Below, piece by piece: positions 16,260 to 26,496 of a stretch of 64,000 bases of DNA. The first letter of the stretch is position 1, and every line of letters begins with the position of its first letter. Source of the DNA: Clostridiales bacterium (GTDB lineage: Bacteria; Bacillota; Clostridia; Christensenellales; Aristaeellaceae); assembly GCA_015056415.1 (NCBI GenBank), contig SVGJ01000008.1, positions 1 to 64,000 of the forward strand, written 5' to 3'. Position numbers and translations under genes: made by a program. The notes under the pieces were generated by a model. It worked only from the letters and a program-made list of their open reading frames with translations. It searched no databases and was not told the DNA's origin.

Positions 16260-16340
16260 CACGGGGCTGCCGCAAGGCAGCTCCGTGAAGGAACTGATCC
16301 TTCACTCATTTGGCCGGAGCCAATTTGATTGGTTCCGGCC
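16260..16340 (+). promoter_or_regulatory. Two intercistronic hairpins after the SBP gene
   Basis: Stem 1 is CACGGGGCTGCC / GGCAGCTCCGTG (16260-16287, GCAA loop). Stem 2 is GGCCGGAGCCAA / TTGGTTCCGGCC (16312-16340). Each has one G-U pair. They separate the SBP gene from the permease genes and are likely to stabilise the SBP message or partly terminate transcription. Confidence 0.6.
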
Positions 16341-16367
16341 GTTTCCATAAAGGAGCGAACAGCAGGC

Positions 16368-17909
16368 ATGACGAAATACAGCGATCTTGAATACCTGAAA
16401 CTCTCCAAGGGTGAAAAGCTTCTTTACAAGATCACCCAATTCTTCTGCGCCATTCCGCGGAAGATCCTTGGTCTCTTTGTAGCCCTGTGGAACCTGATCA
16501 AGAAAACCGGGTCCGCCATCGGTCGCGAGGCAAAGGACATCATCTTCACCTTCATCCATGGCGACTGGAAAACCAAGATTTCCTTCTTTGTGATGGGCTT
16601 TGGCAACCTGGCCCGCGGCCAGATCCTGCGCGGCCTTCTCTTCCTTTTCTTCCAGATCATTTTCATTGGCTATATGATCCTTGCCGGCGGCTACTGGCTC
16701 TCCATGCTGCCCAGCCTGGGCAAGGTTGGCCCCGTCGAAGAATATGATTATATCTTCGACGCCTATGTTACTACCTACAACGATAACTCCTTCAAGATCC
16801 TGCTCTACGGTGTGCTGACGATCTTCTTCGTCATCGCCTTCATCTACACCTGGCGCGTGAACGTCCGCCAGAACAAGCTGGCCGAGCAGATCCTGAAGTC
16901 CGGCAAGAAGCTCAAATCCGGCAAGGATGACCTGCGCTCCATGGTGGACGACCATTTCCACACCACGCTGCTGGCCCTGCCTATGACCGGCATCCTGATC
17001 TTCACGGTGCTGCCCATCGTGTTCATGATCCTGGTCGCCTTCACCAACTATGACGGCGCCCACGATGGCTATTACAGCAACCTGTTCACCTGGGTGGGCC
17101 TGGATAACTTCAACACCATGCTGAACTGGAGCGTTTCCACCAGCGGCGGTTCGCAGAGCTATGCGGCCACCTTCGGCGAGATCCTTTCCTGGACGCTGAT
17201 GTGGGCTTTCTTCGCCACCTTTACCAACTACTTCCTGGGCATGTTCGTGGCCATGGCCATCAACAAAAAGGGCATCAGGCTCAAGAAGCTGTGGCGTACC
17301 GTGCTGGTGATGACCATTGCCATCCCCCAGTTCATTTCGCTGCTGTATGTCTCGAAGATGTTCGCCAAGAACGGCATCATCAACGGCTTCCTGATGAACA
17401 TGGGCTGGATCACCGAGGCGCTTCCCTTCTGGGAGGATCCCACCTGGGCGCGTATCACGGTCATCCTCACCAACGTATGGATCGGCATCCCCTACCTGAT
17501 GCTCATCACCACCGGTATTCTGATGAACATCCCCGCCGACCTGTACGAATCCGCCCGCATCGACGGCGCCAACCCCTGGCAGCAGTATACCAAGATCACC
17601 CTGCCCTATATGCTGTTTGTCACCGGCCCCTACCTGCTGACCAGCTTTACCGGCAACATGAACAACTTCAACGTGATCTACCTGCTCACCGGCGGCGCGC
17701 CCACCAACTCAGCCGCCTCCTCGGCAGCGGGCTCCGTAGGCTACACAGACCTGCTGATCACCTGGCTGTTCAAGATCACCCAGGGCGCGGAGAGCCAGTA
17801 TTACCTGGCCTCGGTGGTGGGCATTCTGGTGTTCGTGGTGGTCGCATTGATCTCCCTGGTGGTGTACAATGTATTGCCCTCCATTAAGAACGAGGAGGAT
17901 TTCCAGTAA
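16368..17909 (+). CDS. MalF-like sugar ABC transporter permease
   Basis: The 513-residue membrane protein has a charged cytoplasmic N-terminus. Two extra early membrane segments follow (LLFLFFQIIFIGYMILAGGY and ILLYGVLTIFFVIAFIY), then the six-helix binding-protein-dependent permease domain. The EAA loop ESARIDGANPWQQYTKITLP (about residue 395) contacts the ATPase. The length exceeds most MalF-type permeases of Firmicutes (about 300-440). The start at 16368 is preferred because AAAGGAG and AGCAGG precede it. The stop overlaps the next start by one base, so the two permeases are translationally coupled. It imports oligosaccharides with 17909-18805 and 18853-19983. Confidence 0.88.
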   Translation: MTKYSDLEYLKLSKGEKLLYKITQFFCAIPRKILGLFVALWNLIKKTGSAIGREAKDIIFTFIHGDWKTKISFFVMGFGNLARGQILRGLLFLFFQIIFIGYMILAGGYWLSMLPSLGKVGPVEEYDYIFDAYVTTYNDNSFKILLYGVLTIFFVIAFIYTWRVNVRQNKLAEQILKSGKKLKSGKDDLRSMVDDHFHTTLLALPMTGILIFTVLPIVFMILVAFTNYDGAHDGYYSNLFTWVGLDNFNTMLNWSVSTSGGSQSYAATFGEILSWTLMWAFFATFTNYFLGMFVAMAINKKGIRLKKLWRTVLVMTIAIPQFISLLYVSKMFAKNGIINGFLMNMGWITEALPFWEDPTWARITVILTNVWIGIPYLMLITTGILMNIPADLYESARIDGANPWQQYTKITLPYMLFVTGPYLLTSFTGNMNNFNVIYLLTGGAPTNSAASSAAGSVGYTDLLITWLFKITQGAESQYYLASVVGILVFVVVALISLVVYNVLPSIKNEEDFQ

Positions 17910-18805
17910 TGAGCGAAAAGATATTGTTGGAACAGAATGCCTCCCCCATCCAGAAGCGTCACATGGGTCTGAAGGCCACCCGCGCCCTGAGCAACACCGC
18001 TATCTACGCGCTGCTGATCGCCATCAGCATCATCTGGCTGGTGCCCTTTGTGTGCATCCTGCTGCAGTCCTTCCGCGTGGAAAGCACCTGGCAGGTGGGC
18101 TACGTCATTCCCCAGAAGTGGGGCTTTGACAACTACGTCAACCTTTTCCAGACGGATTTCCCCCGCTGGTATACCAACACCTTCATCGCCGCACTGGTGA
18201 CGGCTGTACTGCAGACGGTCATCGTGCTGTGCATGAGCTATACCCTGTCCCGTTTCCGCTTCAAGATGCGCAAGCCCCTGATGCAGTTCATGCTGATCCT
18301 GGGTATGTTCCCCGGTATGCTGACGATGATCATCCTCTACCGCGTGCTGAAGGATCTGGGCATGACGCAGGCCAACGCCGTACCCGGCCTGATCCTGGTG
18401 TACATCGCCTCCTCCGGCATGGGCTACTATGTGTCCAAGGGCTTTTTTGACACGATCCCGAAGTCCCTGGATGAGGCCGCCCGCGTGGACGGCGCCACCC
18501 GCTTCCAGGTGCTGAAGAAGATCATCCTGCCGCTTTCCAAGCCCATCGTGATCTACACCATCCTGACTGCCTTCATGGGCCCCTGGGGCGATTACGTCTT
18601 CGCCCAGTACATCTCCTTTGGTACCTCCTCGGGCATGAACGTGGCCGTGGGCCTGTACCGCTGGCTGAACAAGGACCAGATCGCGAACTGCTATACCATG
18701 TTCTGCGCAGGCGGCGTGCTGGTGGCCATCCCCGTTACGGTGCTGTTCATGTGCCTGCAGAAGTACTATGTCGAGGGCGTGACCGGCGGCGCCGTGAAGG
18801 GCTAA
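17909..18805 (+). CDS. MalG-like sugar ABC transporter permease
   Basis: The 298-residue, six-helix permease has the EAA loop EAARVDGATRFQVLKKIILP about 90 residues from the C-terminus and the family ending YYVEGVTGGAVKG. That ending is nearly identical to MalG-type proteins, where it reaches the ATPase or binding protein. It begins at the last base of the previous stop codon. It is the partner of the MalF-like protein in an oligosaccharide importer. Substrate must come from the SBP. Confidence 0.92.
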   Translation: MSEKILLEQNASPIQKRHMGLKATRALSNTAIYALLIAISIIWLVPFVCILLQSFRVESTWQVGYVIPQKWGFDNYVNLFQTDFPRWYTNTFIAALVTAVLQTVIVLCMSYTLSRFRFKMRKPLMQFMLILGMFPGMLTMIILYRVLKDLGMTQANAVPGLILVYIASSGMGYYVSKGFFDTIPKSLDEAARVDGATRFQVLKKIILPLSKPIVIYTILTAFMGPWGDYVFAQYISFGTSSGMNVAVGLYRWLNKDQIANCYTMFCAGGVLVAIPVTVLFMCLQKYYVEGVTGGAVKG

Positions 18806-18852
18806 GCCGATGGCTTCACACTGATGGAAATTGAGTAAAGGAGACACAGAGT

Positions 18853-19983
<1,131 letters not shown>

Positions 19984-19996
19984 GGCAAACAACAGC

Positions 19997-20028
19997 AAAG
20001 GAGCAGTCCAGCGATGGACTGCTCCTTT
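19997..20028. terminator. Terminator between the ABC operon and the GH113 gene
   Basis: The 14-bp perfect stem AAAGGAGCAGTCCA / TGGACTGCTCCTTT with a GCGA loop serves both convergent genes. Confidence 0.85.
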
Positions 20029-20040
20029 CATATTGACCGC

Positions 20041-21000
20041 TTACCTTTCCCTGGCGTACCATTCCTTCACGACCCGCTCCGCCTTTTTTCCCACGATGGA
20101 GAAGCCCATCTCCGGCTGGCGCTGGGGCAGGCGGGTATACCAATCCCACCAGAAATACCCGGCGAACCAGGGCTCGTTCCACATGGAGCGGAAGCTGGAC
20201 TCGTAGAAATTGGCCTGTTCCTCCTCGTCATAGGGGAACTCGCGGTGGGTGAAGTCATAGGGCATCATGGCGCAGCCCCGGGCGCTGCGGCAACCGATCT
20301 CCATAAAGATGATCTGCTTACCCCCATTGGCCCGGGAAAGCTCCGCCAGGCGTTCCTTCCGGGCATCCCAGCGGGCGATCATGTTCTCCATGCTTTCGCC
20401 GGGCTCGTCAGCCACGCGGTAGTAGGCGGAGGTGCCAATGTAATCCACCGCGTCCCACCACTTCACGCCGAATTCCTTGCCGTGGTTGGTGTTGTACACC
20501 AGCGGCCCGTGGTACACCCTGCGCACCGCCTCGATGGCCTTGCGCCAGAATTCCTCCTTGTGCTCGGTGCCCAGCATCTCGCAGCCCACGCAGAACATCT
20601 CACAGCCGGTCTCCTCGGCGATCTCCGCGTAGTGGCAGAGGAAGGCGGTGTAGTTATCGAACCATTCCTTCCAGTAGTCCTGATCGCCCCAGTCCTTCTC
20701 CGGGAAGCCGATGTGGGCGCGCCACACACCGTCCGCGCTGTTGACGATGGGCTTCATGCACACCTTCAGCCCCAGGGCATGGAGCTTATTGGCGGCGGTG
20801 GTCACATCCTTATCCGTAACGGTATAGCGGTAGTCGGGGCGGATCTGCGTGGAATAGAAATGATCCTGCCGGATCACAAAGGCCAGGGCCGCCCAGTCGC
20901 CTCCCAGGCCTGCCAGGCGCTCCATGGAGGCCGCTGCCTCCTCTGTCTGATATGCGCCCCGGCGGCCGTCAAAGCCATAGGTAAATCCCTTGATAAACAT
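20041..21000 (-). CDS. GH113-like intracellular beta-mannanase
   Basis: The 319-residue TIM-barrel protein has no signal peptide. It has the GH113 acid/base motif FCVGCEMLGTEH (Glu141) and the nucleophile motif IFMEIGCRS (Glu234). Both have the spacing known from Alicyclobacillus ManA-type enzymes, plus the C-terminal GYFWWDWYTRLP. GH113 enzymes cut beta-1,4-mannan or manno-oligosaccharides; the cytoplasmic location points to imported oligosaccharides. This fits the GH130 phosphorylase at the window's left edge. The start at 21000 (MFIKGFTYGFDGRRG) has AAAGGA eleven bases upstream. It is divergent from the YesN-type regulator gene, which could control it. Confidence 0.82.
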   Translation of the reverse strand: MFIKGFTYGFDGRRGAYQTEEAAASMERLAGLGGDWAALAFVIRQDHFYSTQIRPDYRYTVTDKDVTTAANKLHALGLKVCMKPIVNSADGVWRAHIGFPEKDWGDQDYWKEWFDNYTAFLCHYAEIAEETGCEMFCVGCEMLGTEHKEEFWRKAIEAVRRVYHGPLVYNTNHGKEFGVKWWDAVDYIGTSAYYRVADEPGESMENMIARWDARKERLAELSRANGGKQIIFMEIGCRSARGCAMMPYDFTHREFPYDEEEQANFYESSFRSMWNEPWFAGYFWWDWYTRLPQRQPEMGFSIVGKKAERVVKEWYARER

Positions 21001-21085
21001 GGATATACATCCTTTCCAGCGGCATGCCGCCAGATGATTTGCTGTGTATATTCCATGCATCCAGCGTGAATTCCTACTTGTCCGC

Positions 21086-21113
21086 TTGCTTATTGCCCAA
21101 AAAGCGGTATAAT
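21086..21113 (+). promoter_or_regulatory. Promoter of the response regulator gene
   Basis: TTGCTT, 16-bp spacer, perfect TATAAT (21108-21113), 55 bases upstream of the start codon. Confidence 0.55.
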
Positions 21114-21168
21114 AAATGTAGTATGTTACCGGAAATCTGCGCGCATCTGTCGGGAAGGAGGCAAGCAT

Positions 21169-22761
21169 ATGTATCAGGTATTTGTCGTGGAGGACGAGCT
21201 GCTCATCCGCCAGAGCATCCGCAACGTGATCGAAAGCATGCCCGGCCCCTTCGCCTTCTGCGGCGAGGCCTCCGATGGCGAGATGGCCCTTTCCATGATG
21301 CAGGACCTGATGCCGGACATCGTGATCACCGACATCCGCATGCCCTTCCTGGACGGCTTTGAGCTGATCCGCCACGCCAAGGCCATGATGCCCTGGCTGA
21401 AGATCATCATCCTCAGCGGCTATGGGGATTTTGAATCCGCGCAGAAGGCCATTTCTCTGGGCGTGGACCAGTATCTGCTCAAACCCATCCGTTCAGCGGA
21501 GCTGACCAGGGTCATCCAGGATATGGCCCACCAGATCGACGAAGGTAAAACAAAAAGCACCCTGCCCCGGGGCTACGACCAGGACGAGGTGCAGCACGCC
21601 CTGCGCCAGCACTTCATGCAGCAGCTGCTCTTTGGCGGGCTGAACACCGCCACCCTGCTGGAGCGCGCCCGCGCGCTGGAGCTGGATATCGTCAGGCCCT
21701 ATTATCAGCTGGTGCTGTTCAGCTTCAGCCAGGAGGAATTTGATTATCAGACCTCCCGCTTCGCCATCCAGAACCTCCTGCAGGAGCTGAATATGCCCCT
21801 GTATTACTTCAACGAATCCAACCAGCTCACCGTGCTGTGCGACGGCCAGGATACCGACAGCCTGAGCGAGAAGGTCTATCAGTTCATCAATATTCTCCGG
21901 CATGAACTGAAAGAGCTGTGCCCCACCATCACCACGGTGGTGGCCGGCGTGGTGCAGCGGCTCAGCGGCGTGTGCGGCGCCTATAATACCGCCGCCGACC
22001 TGCTCAAGAAGGTCTACGGCGTCTCGGTGGGACAGGTAGTGGACGTGAACGACACCGCCCAGATCGCCGCCGAAATGATCGAGCTGGACGATCCCTTCGG
22101 CGAGGAATTCCAGCAGCGGCTGCAGTACGCCTCCGCCAAGGACGTACCCGAGCTGGTGGACAGCGTGCTGGCCAGCCCCGAGGGCAGCAGGTTCAACAGT
22201 ATGCTCATGCGCTACTACGCGCTGATCGATATCCTCAGGATCGCCAGCCAGCAGATCGCCCGGGCAACCCCCGGCGTGGACGCCAAGGACATCGCCACCC
22301 GGCTCAGCAGCCAGCACAACATCTTCGCCGCCTCCGGCAGGCTGGACAGCTTCCGCCAGACGGCGGTGGAGCTTTTGCAGCAGGCGACCAGCATGAAGCA
22401 GGAAAATCCCGCCAACATCAAATACAGCCACGTCATCAGCAGGGCTGAAAAATACGTGGCTGAGAATTATTGCGATCCAAATATCTCCCTGATCAGCGTG
22501 GCGAAATACGTGGGGCTCAGCTCGGCGCATTTCAGCACCGTTTTCTCGCAGACGCTGGGGCGCTCCTTCATCAACTACCTCACCGCCATGCGCATCGAGC
22601 GGGCCAAGGAGCTGCTCGCCACCACCAACCTGAAGCTCTCCACCATTGCCATGGAGATCGGCTACAACGAGCCGAATTACTTCAGCCACGTCTTCCGCAA
22701 GCTGGAGGGCATCACCCCCAAGGAATACCGCAACCGCATGTCACTCAATGCCGATCAGTAA
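21169..22761 (+). CDS. YesN-type AraC-family response regulator
   Basis: The product is 530 residues. The N-terminal receiver domain (1-120) has acidic pocket VVEDE, phosphoacceptor Asp55 in ITDIRMP, and the conserved Lys in LLKPI. A middle region of about 290 residues links to a C-terminal AraC double HTH (about 430-525), which ends KLEGITPKEYRNRMS. These regulators pair with YesM-type kinases and activate sugar-use operons. The kinase and its sugar-binding partner are convergent and adjacent; the two 3' ends overlap by seven bases. Likely targets are the YtfQ-like importer at 25409 and the GH51 operon (inference). GGAAGGAGG precedes the start. Confidence 0.92.
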   Translation: MYQVFVVEDELLIRQSIRNVIESMPGPFAFCGEASDGEMALSMMQDLMPDIVITDIRMPFLDGFELIRHAKAMMPWLKIIILSGYGDFESAQKAISLGVDQYLLKPIRSAELTRVIQDMAHQIDEGKTKSTLPRGYDQDEVQHALRQHFMQQLLFGGLNTATLLERARALELDIVRPYYQLVLFSFSQEEFDYQTSRFAIQNLLQELNMPLYYFNESNQLTVLCDGQDTDSLSEKVYQFINILRHELKELCPTITTVVAGVVQRLSGVCGAYNTAADLLKKVYGVSVGQVVDVNDTAQIAAEMIELDDPFGEEFQQRLQYASAKDVPELVDSVLASPEGSRFNSMLMRYYALIDILRIASQQIARATPGVDAKDIATRLSSQHNIFAASGRLDSFRQTAVELLQQATSMKQENPANIKYSHVISRAEKYVAENYCDPNISLISVAKYVGLSSAHFSTVFSQTLGRSFINYLTAMRIERAKELLATTNLKLSTIAMEIGYNEPNYFSHVFRKLEGITPKEYRNRMSLNADQ

Positions 22762-23726
22762 CCCCGGCCGTCCATGATCTCACGGGTGATGGTGGCAGCG
22801 TCGAAGGCGCTTTCCTCCACATAGGTGAGCTTGGGCGGCTTGCCCCCGGCCTCAAGCTTTTCGATGATAGCCTGCACCCGGGGGCCATGGAGGGGATTGC
22901 ACTCCACATCGTAGCTGATTTCCCCCTGCATGACCATCTCCAGCGCGGCACGGCTGGCGTCAAAGGAAATGATCGTCACGTCCCTGCCGGGGACCAGGCC
23001 CGCGTTCTTCAGGGCGTCAATGGCGCCGTAGGCCATGTTGTCGTTTTCGGAATAAATCACATCAAATCCGATTTTCCGGGCCAGGAGAGCTTCCACGAGC
23101 TCCTGGCCTTTTGCCTGCGTAAAATCCCCGGTGTTCCGGTAGACCAGCTTCCACGCGGGATGCTCGTCAAGGCCCGCGTCCAGCCCCTGGGTGCGCCCCA
23201 GCTGGGCAGAGGAACCAATGTTGCCCTGCAGGTGTACGATGCGGATGGGCTCATCGCCAAAGTGCCGGCTCATCCAGCGCACCGCGTTGTCGCCCTCCTT
23301 GCGGAAGTCGGATCCGATCCAGCAGGTGAACAGGCTGTCGTCCTCCACCTCGATCATCCTGTCCACAATGATCACCGGCACGCCCGCGGCCTTGGCTTCC
23401 GCCAGCACGGTATCCCAGCCTTTTTCGGTGGTGGGGGCCAGGACGATGTAGTCCACGCCCTGGTGGATGAAATTGCGGATGGCCGTGATCTGCCGCTCTT
23501 GCTTCTGCTGCGCGTCGTCGATGATAAGACGGTAGCCATTCGCCTCCGAAAGGGCTTGCTGCATGCTGCGGGTGTTGGCATTGCGCCAGTCGCTCTCCGC
23601 GCCCACCTGCGAGAAGCCTACCACGATCATATCTTCATAGGTCTCCACATCCGCCGCCGGCGTAGGCGCACAGCCGGTGAGCAGCAGCGCCGCAAGGATG
23701 CAGAGAAGGATCATCATTCGTTTCAC
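22755..23726 (-). CDS. Sugar-binding lipoprotein, YtfQ-like, partner of the histidine kinase
   Basis: The product is 323 residues with lipobox LLTGC (Cys19). The periplasmic-binding (LacI/RbsB) fold starts VVGFSQVGAESDWRNANTRS, very close to YtfQ (galactofuranose-binding) proteins, and continues with DYIVLAPTTEKGWDTVL and FDVIYSENDNMAYGA. The start is GTG with AAAGGAG upstream. Its first four bases (GTGA) overlap the stop of the sensor kinase gene, so it is translationally coupled to the kinase and not to a transporter. This arrangement suggests a sensory role: ligand-loaded protein touches the kinase, as in XylFII-LytS. It resembles the importer SBP at 25409 but is shorter in leader and lipid-anchored. 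Confidence 0.85.
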   Translation of the reverse strand: MKRMMILLCILAALLLTGCAPTPAADVETYEDMIVVGFSQVGAESDWRNANTRSMQQALSEANGYRLIIDDAQQKQERQITAIRNFIHQGVDYIVLAPTTEKGWDTVLAEAKAAGVPVIIVDRMIEVEDDSLFTCWIGSDFRKEGDNAVRWMSRHFGDEPIRIVHLQGNIGSSAQLGRTQGLDAGLDEHPAWKLVYRNTGDFTQAKGQELVEALLARKIGFDVIYSENDNMAYGAIDALKNAGLVPGRDVTIISFDASRAALEMVMQGEISYDVECNPLHGPRVQAIIEKLEAGGKPPKLTYVEESAFDAATITREIMDGRGY

Positions 23727-25174
23727 GGTGCAGTGTTCTCCTTTCCGGTGGTGCGGGTCTGGGGCAGGCGGATGGACACGGTGGATCCCTTGCCCACGCT
23801 GCTTTCAAAGAACAGGCCATAGGGCTCGCCGCAGTACAGGCGGATGCGCTTGTGCACGTTCACCAGGCCCAGGCCTGTGTGGCGGTCCTCATAGATGCCG
23901 GCCTGCAGGACGCGCACCTGCTCCTCATCCATGCCCGCGCCGTTATCGGTGACCTTTAAGAGCAAATCATTGCCGTCAGCCTCGCCGGTGACGGTGATGG
24001 TGCCCATGCCCCGGCGGTTCTTGATGCCGTGGTAGAGGGCGTTTTCCACCAGGGGCTGAAGGATCAGCTTAGGTACCCTGCAGTCCAGCAGTTCCTCGGG
24101 AATGCGGATCTCATAGCGCAGAATGTCGCTGTAGCGGATCTGCTGGATCTCCAGATAGCTGGCGACCTGGGTACGCTCCGCGTCCAGGGAAATAATGTCC
24201 TCGCCCTTGTTCAACGAATTCCGGAAGAAGGTGGAAAGGCTGGTCACCATGGTCACCACGTCCTCCTCGCGCTGGCTCTCGGCCAGGATGGCGATGGAGT
24301 CCAGCGTATTATAGAGGAAGTGCGGGTTGATCTGCGCCTGCAGAAGCTCCAGCTCCGCCCGGTGCAGCGAGCGCTGATCCTCGATCTGCTTGGCCATGAG
24401 CGCGTCTACCCGGCGGGCCATTTCGTTAAAGCCGCTGTCCAGCGTCTGCAGCTCGGTGATGTGGGTCTCCAGGGGCCGGCTGGTAAAGTCACCCTCGCCA
24501 AACTGCTGCGCCTTGCGGGAAAGCGCGCCGATAGGCCCGGTGATCCGCTTGGTCACGCGAACGGAATACCACGCCATGGCCAGCGTCAGCACGACCACGC
24601 CCGCCGTCACCACGATGATCACCGCCGTCACCTGCGCGCTGATCGACCCCTGCAGCCTGGCCAGCTCACGCACCTCATCATCGATGAAATCGTGCATATA
24701 GGTCTCGATCAGCTTGGTCAGGCCGGTCTCGCCGCGGATATTGCGCTCCAGCAGCTCCATGCGCAGATCGTAGGATTCCTCCAGGGCGATCTCCTTCATA
24801 TAAGTGCGAAGGTTTTCGCACATATCCAGCATACTCTGTACACGCCAGCGGTTATCGCGCAGGGTGGTGGTGTTTTCCAGGCGGCGGAGCACCGCCTCGG
24901 CGTCGTCCAGGACCGCCATGGGCAGATCCTCCACCGAAGCGTCGCCGCGGGGCCGGATCACATGATTGTACATCCCCGAATCCAGCTGCGTTTTGAATTC
25001 CTGGTTGAAGTCCGCAGCGATATTGGCGCTTTGCAGCACGCCGGTATACTGATTATTGATGGAAAGCAGCATGACGATCAGCACCACAATGATGGCGCCC
25101 ATCACCGGCAAAACCGTCAGCAGCAGCCGCTTGATCTGCTGCTCGATGCTGCGACCGGGCTGGATTCTCTTCAT
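23723..25174 (-). CDS. YesM-type sensor histidine kinase
   Basis: The 483-residue membrane kinase has a first membrane segment VLPVMGAIIVVLIVMLLS and an extracytoplasmic helical sensor region (about 55-195). A second segment (VIIVVTAGVVVLTLAMAWY) and a HAMP domain follow. The His_kinase domain has the phospho-His in QINPHFLYNTLDSIA. The HATPase domain has N-box VENALYHGIKNR, G1 VTDNGAGMD and G2 GLGLVNVHKRI. It senses an extracellular cue and phosphorylates the adjacent YesN-like regulator. The start at 25174 has AGAGGT upstream. The stop overlaps the GTG start of a sugar-binding lipoprotein by four bases, which suggests that protein feeds the signal. Confidence 0.92.
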   Translation of the reverse strand: MKRIQPGRSIEQQIKRLLLTVLPVMGAIIVVLIVMLLSINNQYTGVLQSANIAADFNQEFKTQLDSGMYNHVIRPRGDASVEDLPMAVLDDAEAVLRRLENTTTLRDNRWRVQSMLDMCENLRTYMKEIALEESYDLRMELLERNIRGETGLTKLIETYMHDFIDDEVRELARLQGSISAQVTAVIIVVTAGVVVLTLAMAWYSVRVTKRITGPIGALSRKAQQFGEGDFTSRPLETHITELQTLDSGFNEMARRVDALMAKQIEDQRSLHRAELELLQAQINPHFLYNTLDSIAILAESQREEDVVTMVTSLSTFFRNSLNKGEDIISLDAERTQVASYLEIQQIRYSDILRYEIRIPEELLDCRVPKLILQPLVENALYHGIKNRRGMGTITVTGEADGNDLLLKVTDNGAGMDEEQVRVLQAGIYEDRHTGLGLVNVHKRIRLYCGEPYGLFFESSVGKGSTVSIRLPQTRTTGKENTAP

Positions 25175-25408
25175 GGCATACACCTCTGAAAGATATTATA
25201 TCATGGTTTGGCGGCTATGGGCGCAATGCCGAAAAAATGTATCATCAATCGAAAGTATTTTTCATTTTTTGCCTTTGGAAGGAAAAACGTCCAAAAATGT
25301 TTCTAATAACTTTGAAAAAATTTGAATGTAACCGGAAGTGTTTTCATATACAATAACAGTAACAGGTCCATCCGATTGGACAAAGAGAAAAAACAGGAGG
25401 AATGAACC

Positions 25409-26371
25409 ATGAAGAAGTTTGCCGCCCTGCTGCTTGCGATGCTGCTGGTGCTGACCATGACCATTGGCTCCGCCATGGCCGAGATCACCGTTGGTATCGT
25501 GAACAACCCCCCGTCCGAGTCCGGCTACCGTGAAGCCAACGTGAAGGACTTCGAGGCTGTGTTCTCCGCCGAGAACGGCTACACCGCCAAGACCTACTAC
25601 TCCCTGAAGAACGACGAGCAGCTGTCCGCCGCTCAGCAGTTCATCACCGATGGCGTTGACTACCTGCTGATCTCCGCTGCCGAGACCACCGGTTGGGACG
25701 CCGTGCTGGCCTCCGCCCAGGAGAACGGCATCCCCGTGTTCCTGTTCGACCGTATGATCGATTGCGACGAGAGCCTGTATGAGGCCGCCGTCGTTTCCGA
25801 CATGGCGAACCAGGGCAAGCTGGCCGTGGAATGGCTGATCGCCCAGAACCTGGAAGCTTACAACATCATCCACATTCAGGGTGCCATGGGCTCCGACGCT
25901 CAGATCGGCCGCACCGGCGCTCTGGACGAGCAGGTCAAGGGCAACGACAACTGGAAGCTCGTTGTGCAGCAGACCGCTACCTGGGACGAAGCTGAAGCCA
26001 AGAAGATCACCGAGTCCGTGATCAACTCCAAGGAAGCCTTCAACATCATCTACGCCGAGAACGACGGCATGGCCAAGGGCGCTGTGGCTGCCCTGGACGA
26101 CGCTGGCATCTCCCACGGCGTGGGCAAGGACGTCATCGTGATGGGCTTCGACTGCAACCGTTGGGCTCTTCGCGAACTGCTGGCCGGCAACTGGAACTAC
26201 GACGGTCAGTGCTCTCCCTTCCAGGCTCAGGTCATCAGCGATCTGATCCAGAAGCTGGAAGCCGGCGAAGACCTGGCCCTGGAGTCCAAGAAGATCATCT
26301 CTGAGGAGAAGGGCTTCGACGCCACCACCATCACCCAGGAAGACATCGACACCTACGGCCTGGGCGAGTAA
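25409..26371 (+). CDS. YtfQ-like monosaccharide-binding protein of an ABC importer
   Basis: The product is 320 residues: signal sequence MKKFAALLLAMLLVLTMTIG (then SAMA), no lipobox Cys, then an RbsB/LacI-type fold with EITVGIVNNPPSESGYREAN, DYLLISAAETTGWDAVL and NIIYAENDGMAKGAV. These place it with YtfQ (galactofuranose binding). It is followed by an ATPase and two permeases in the same order as ytfQRT-yjfF. The neighbourhood (GH51 arabinofuranosidase, YesMN) suggests a furanose or arabinose-containing ligand; that is inference. GGAGG precedes the start. A long AT-rich leader (25175-25408) without a good -35 fits an activator-dependent promoter. Confidence 0.85.
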   Translation: MKKFAALLLAMLLVLTMTIGSAMAEITVGIVNNPPSESGYREANVKDFEAVFSAENGYTAKTYYSLKNDEQLSAAQQFITDGVDYLLISAAETTGWDAVLASAQENGIPVFLFDRMIDCDESLYEAAVVSDMANQGKLAVEWLIAQNLEAYNIIHIQGAMGSDAQIGRTGALDEQVKGNDNWKLVVQQTATWDEAEAKKITESVINSKEAFNIIYAENDGMAKGAVAALDDAGISHGVGKDVIVMGFDCNRWALRELLAGNWNYDGQCSPFQAQVISDLIQKLEAGEDLALESKKIISEEKGFDATTITQEDIDTYGLGE

Positions 26372-26407
26372 TCATCGCTTAAAGATGTAACCAACAAGTA
26401 AAACCCT

Positions 26408-26451
26408 GCGCGGTGCGGTCTGTGTGGAGTGATCCGCAAGCCGCACCGCGC
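26408..26451 (+). promoter_or_regulatory. Intercistronic hairpin after the YtfQ-like gene
   Basis: The perfect 11-bp stem GCGCGGTGCGG / CCGCACCGCGC has a 22-base loop and no T run. It lies between the SBP and ATPase genes and probably favours high SBP expression by blocking 3' decay. Confidence 0.7.
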
Positions 26452-26496
26452 TTCTCGGCTTATTCCGGAAGGCCCAGCATGGAAGGAGGAACGTGT

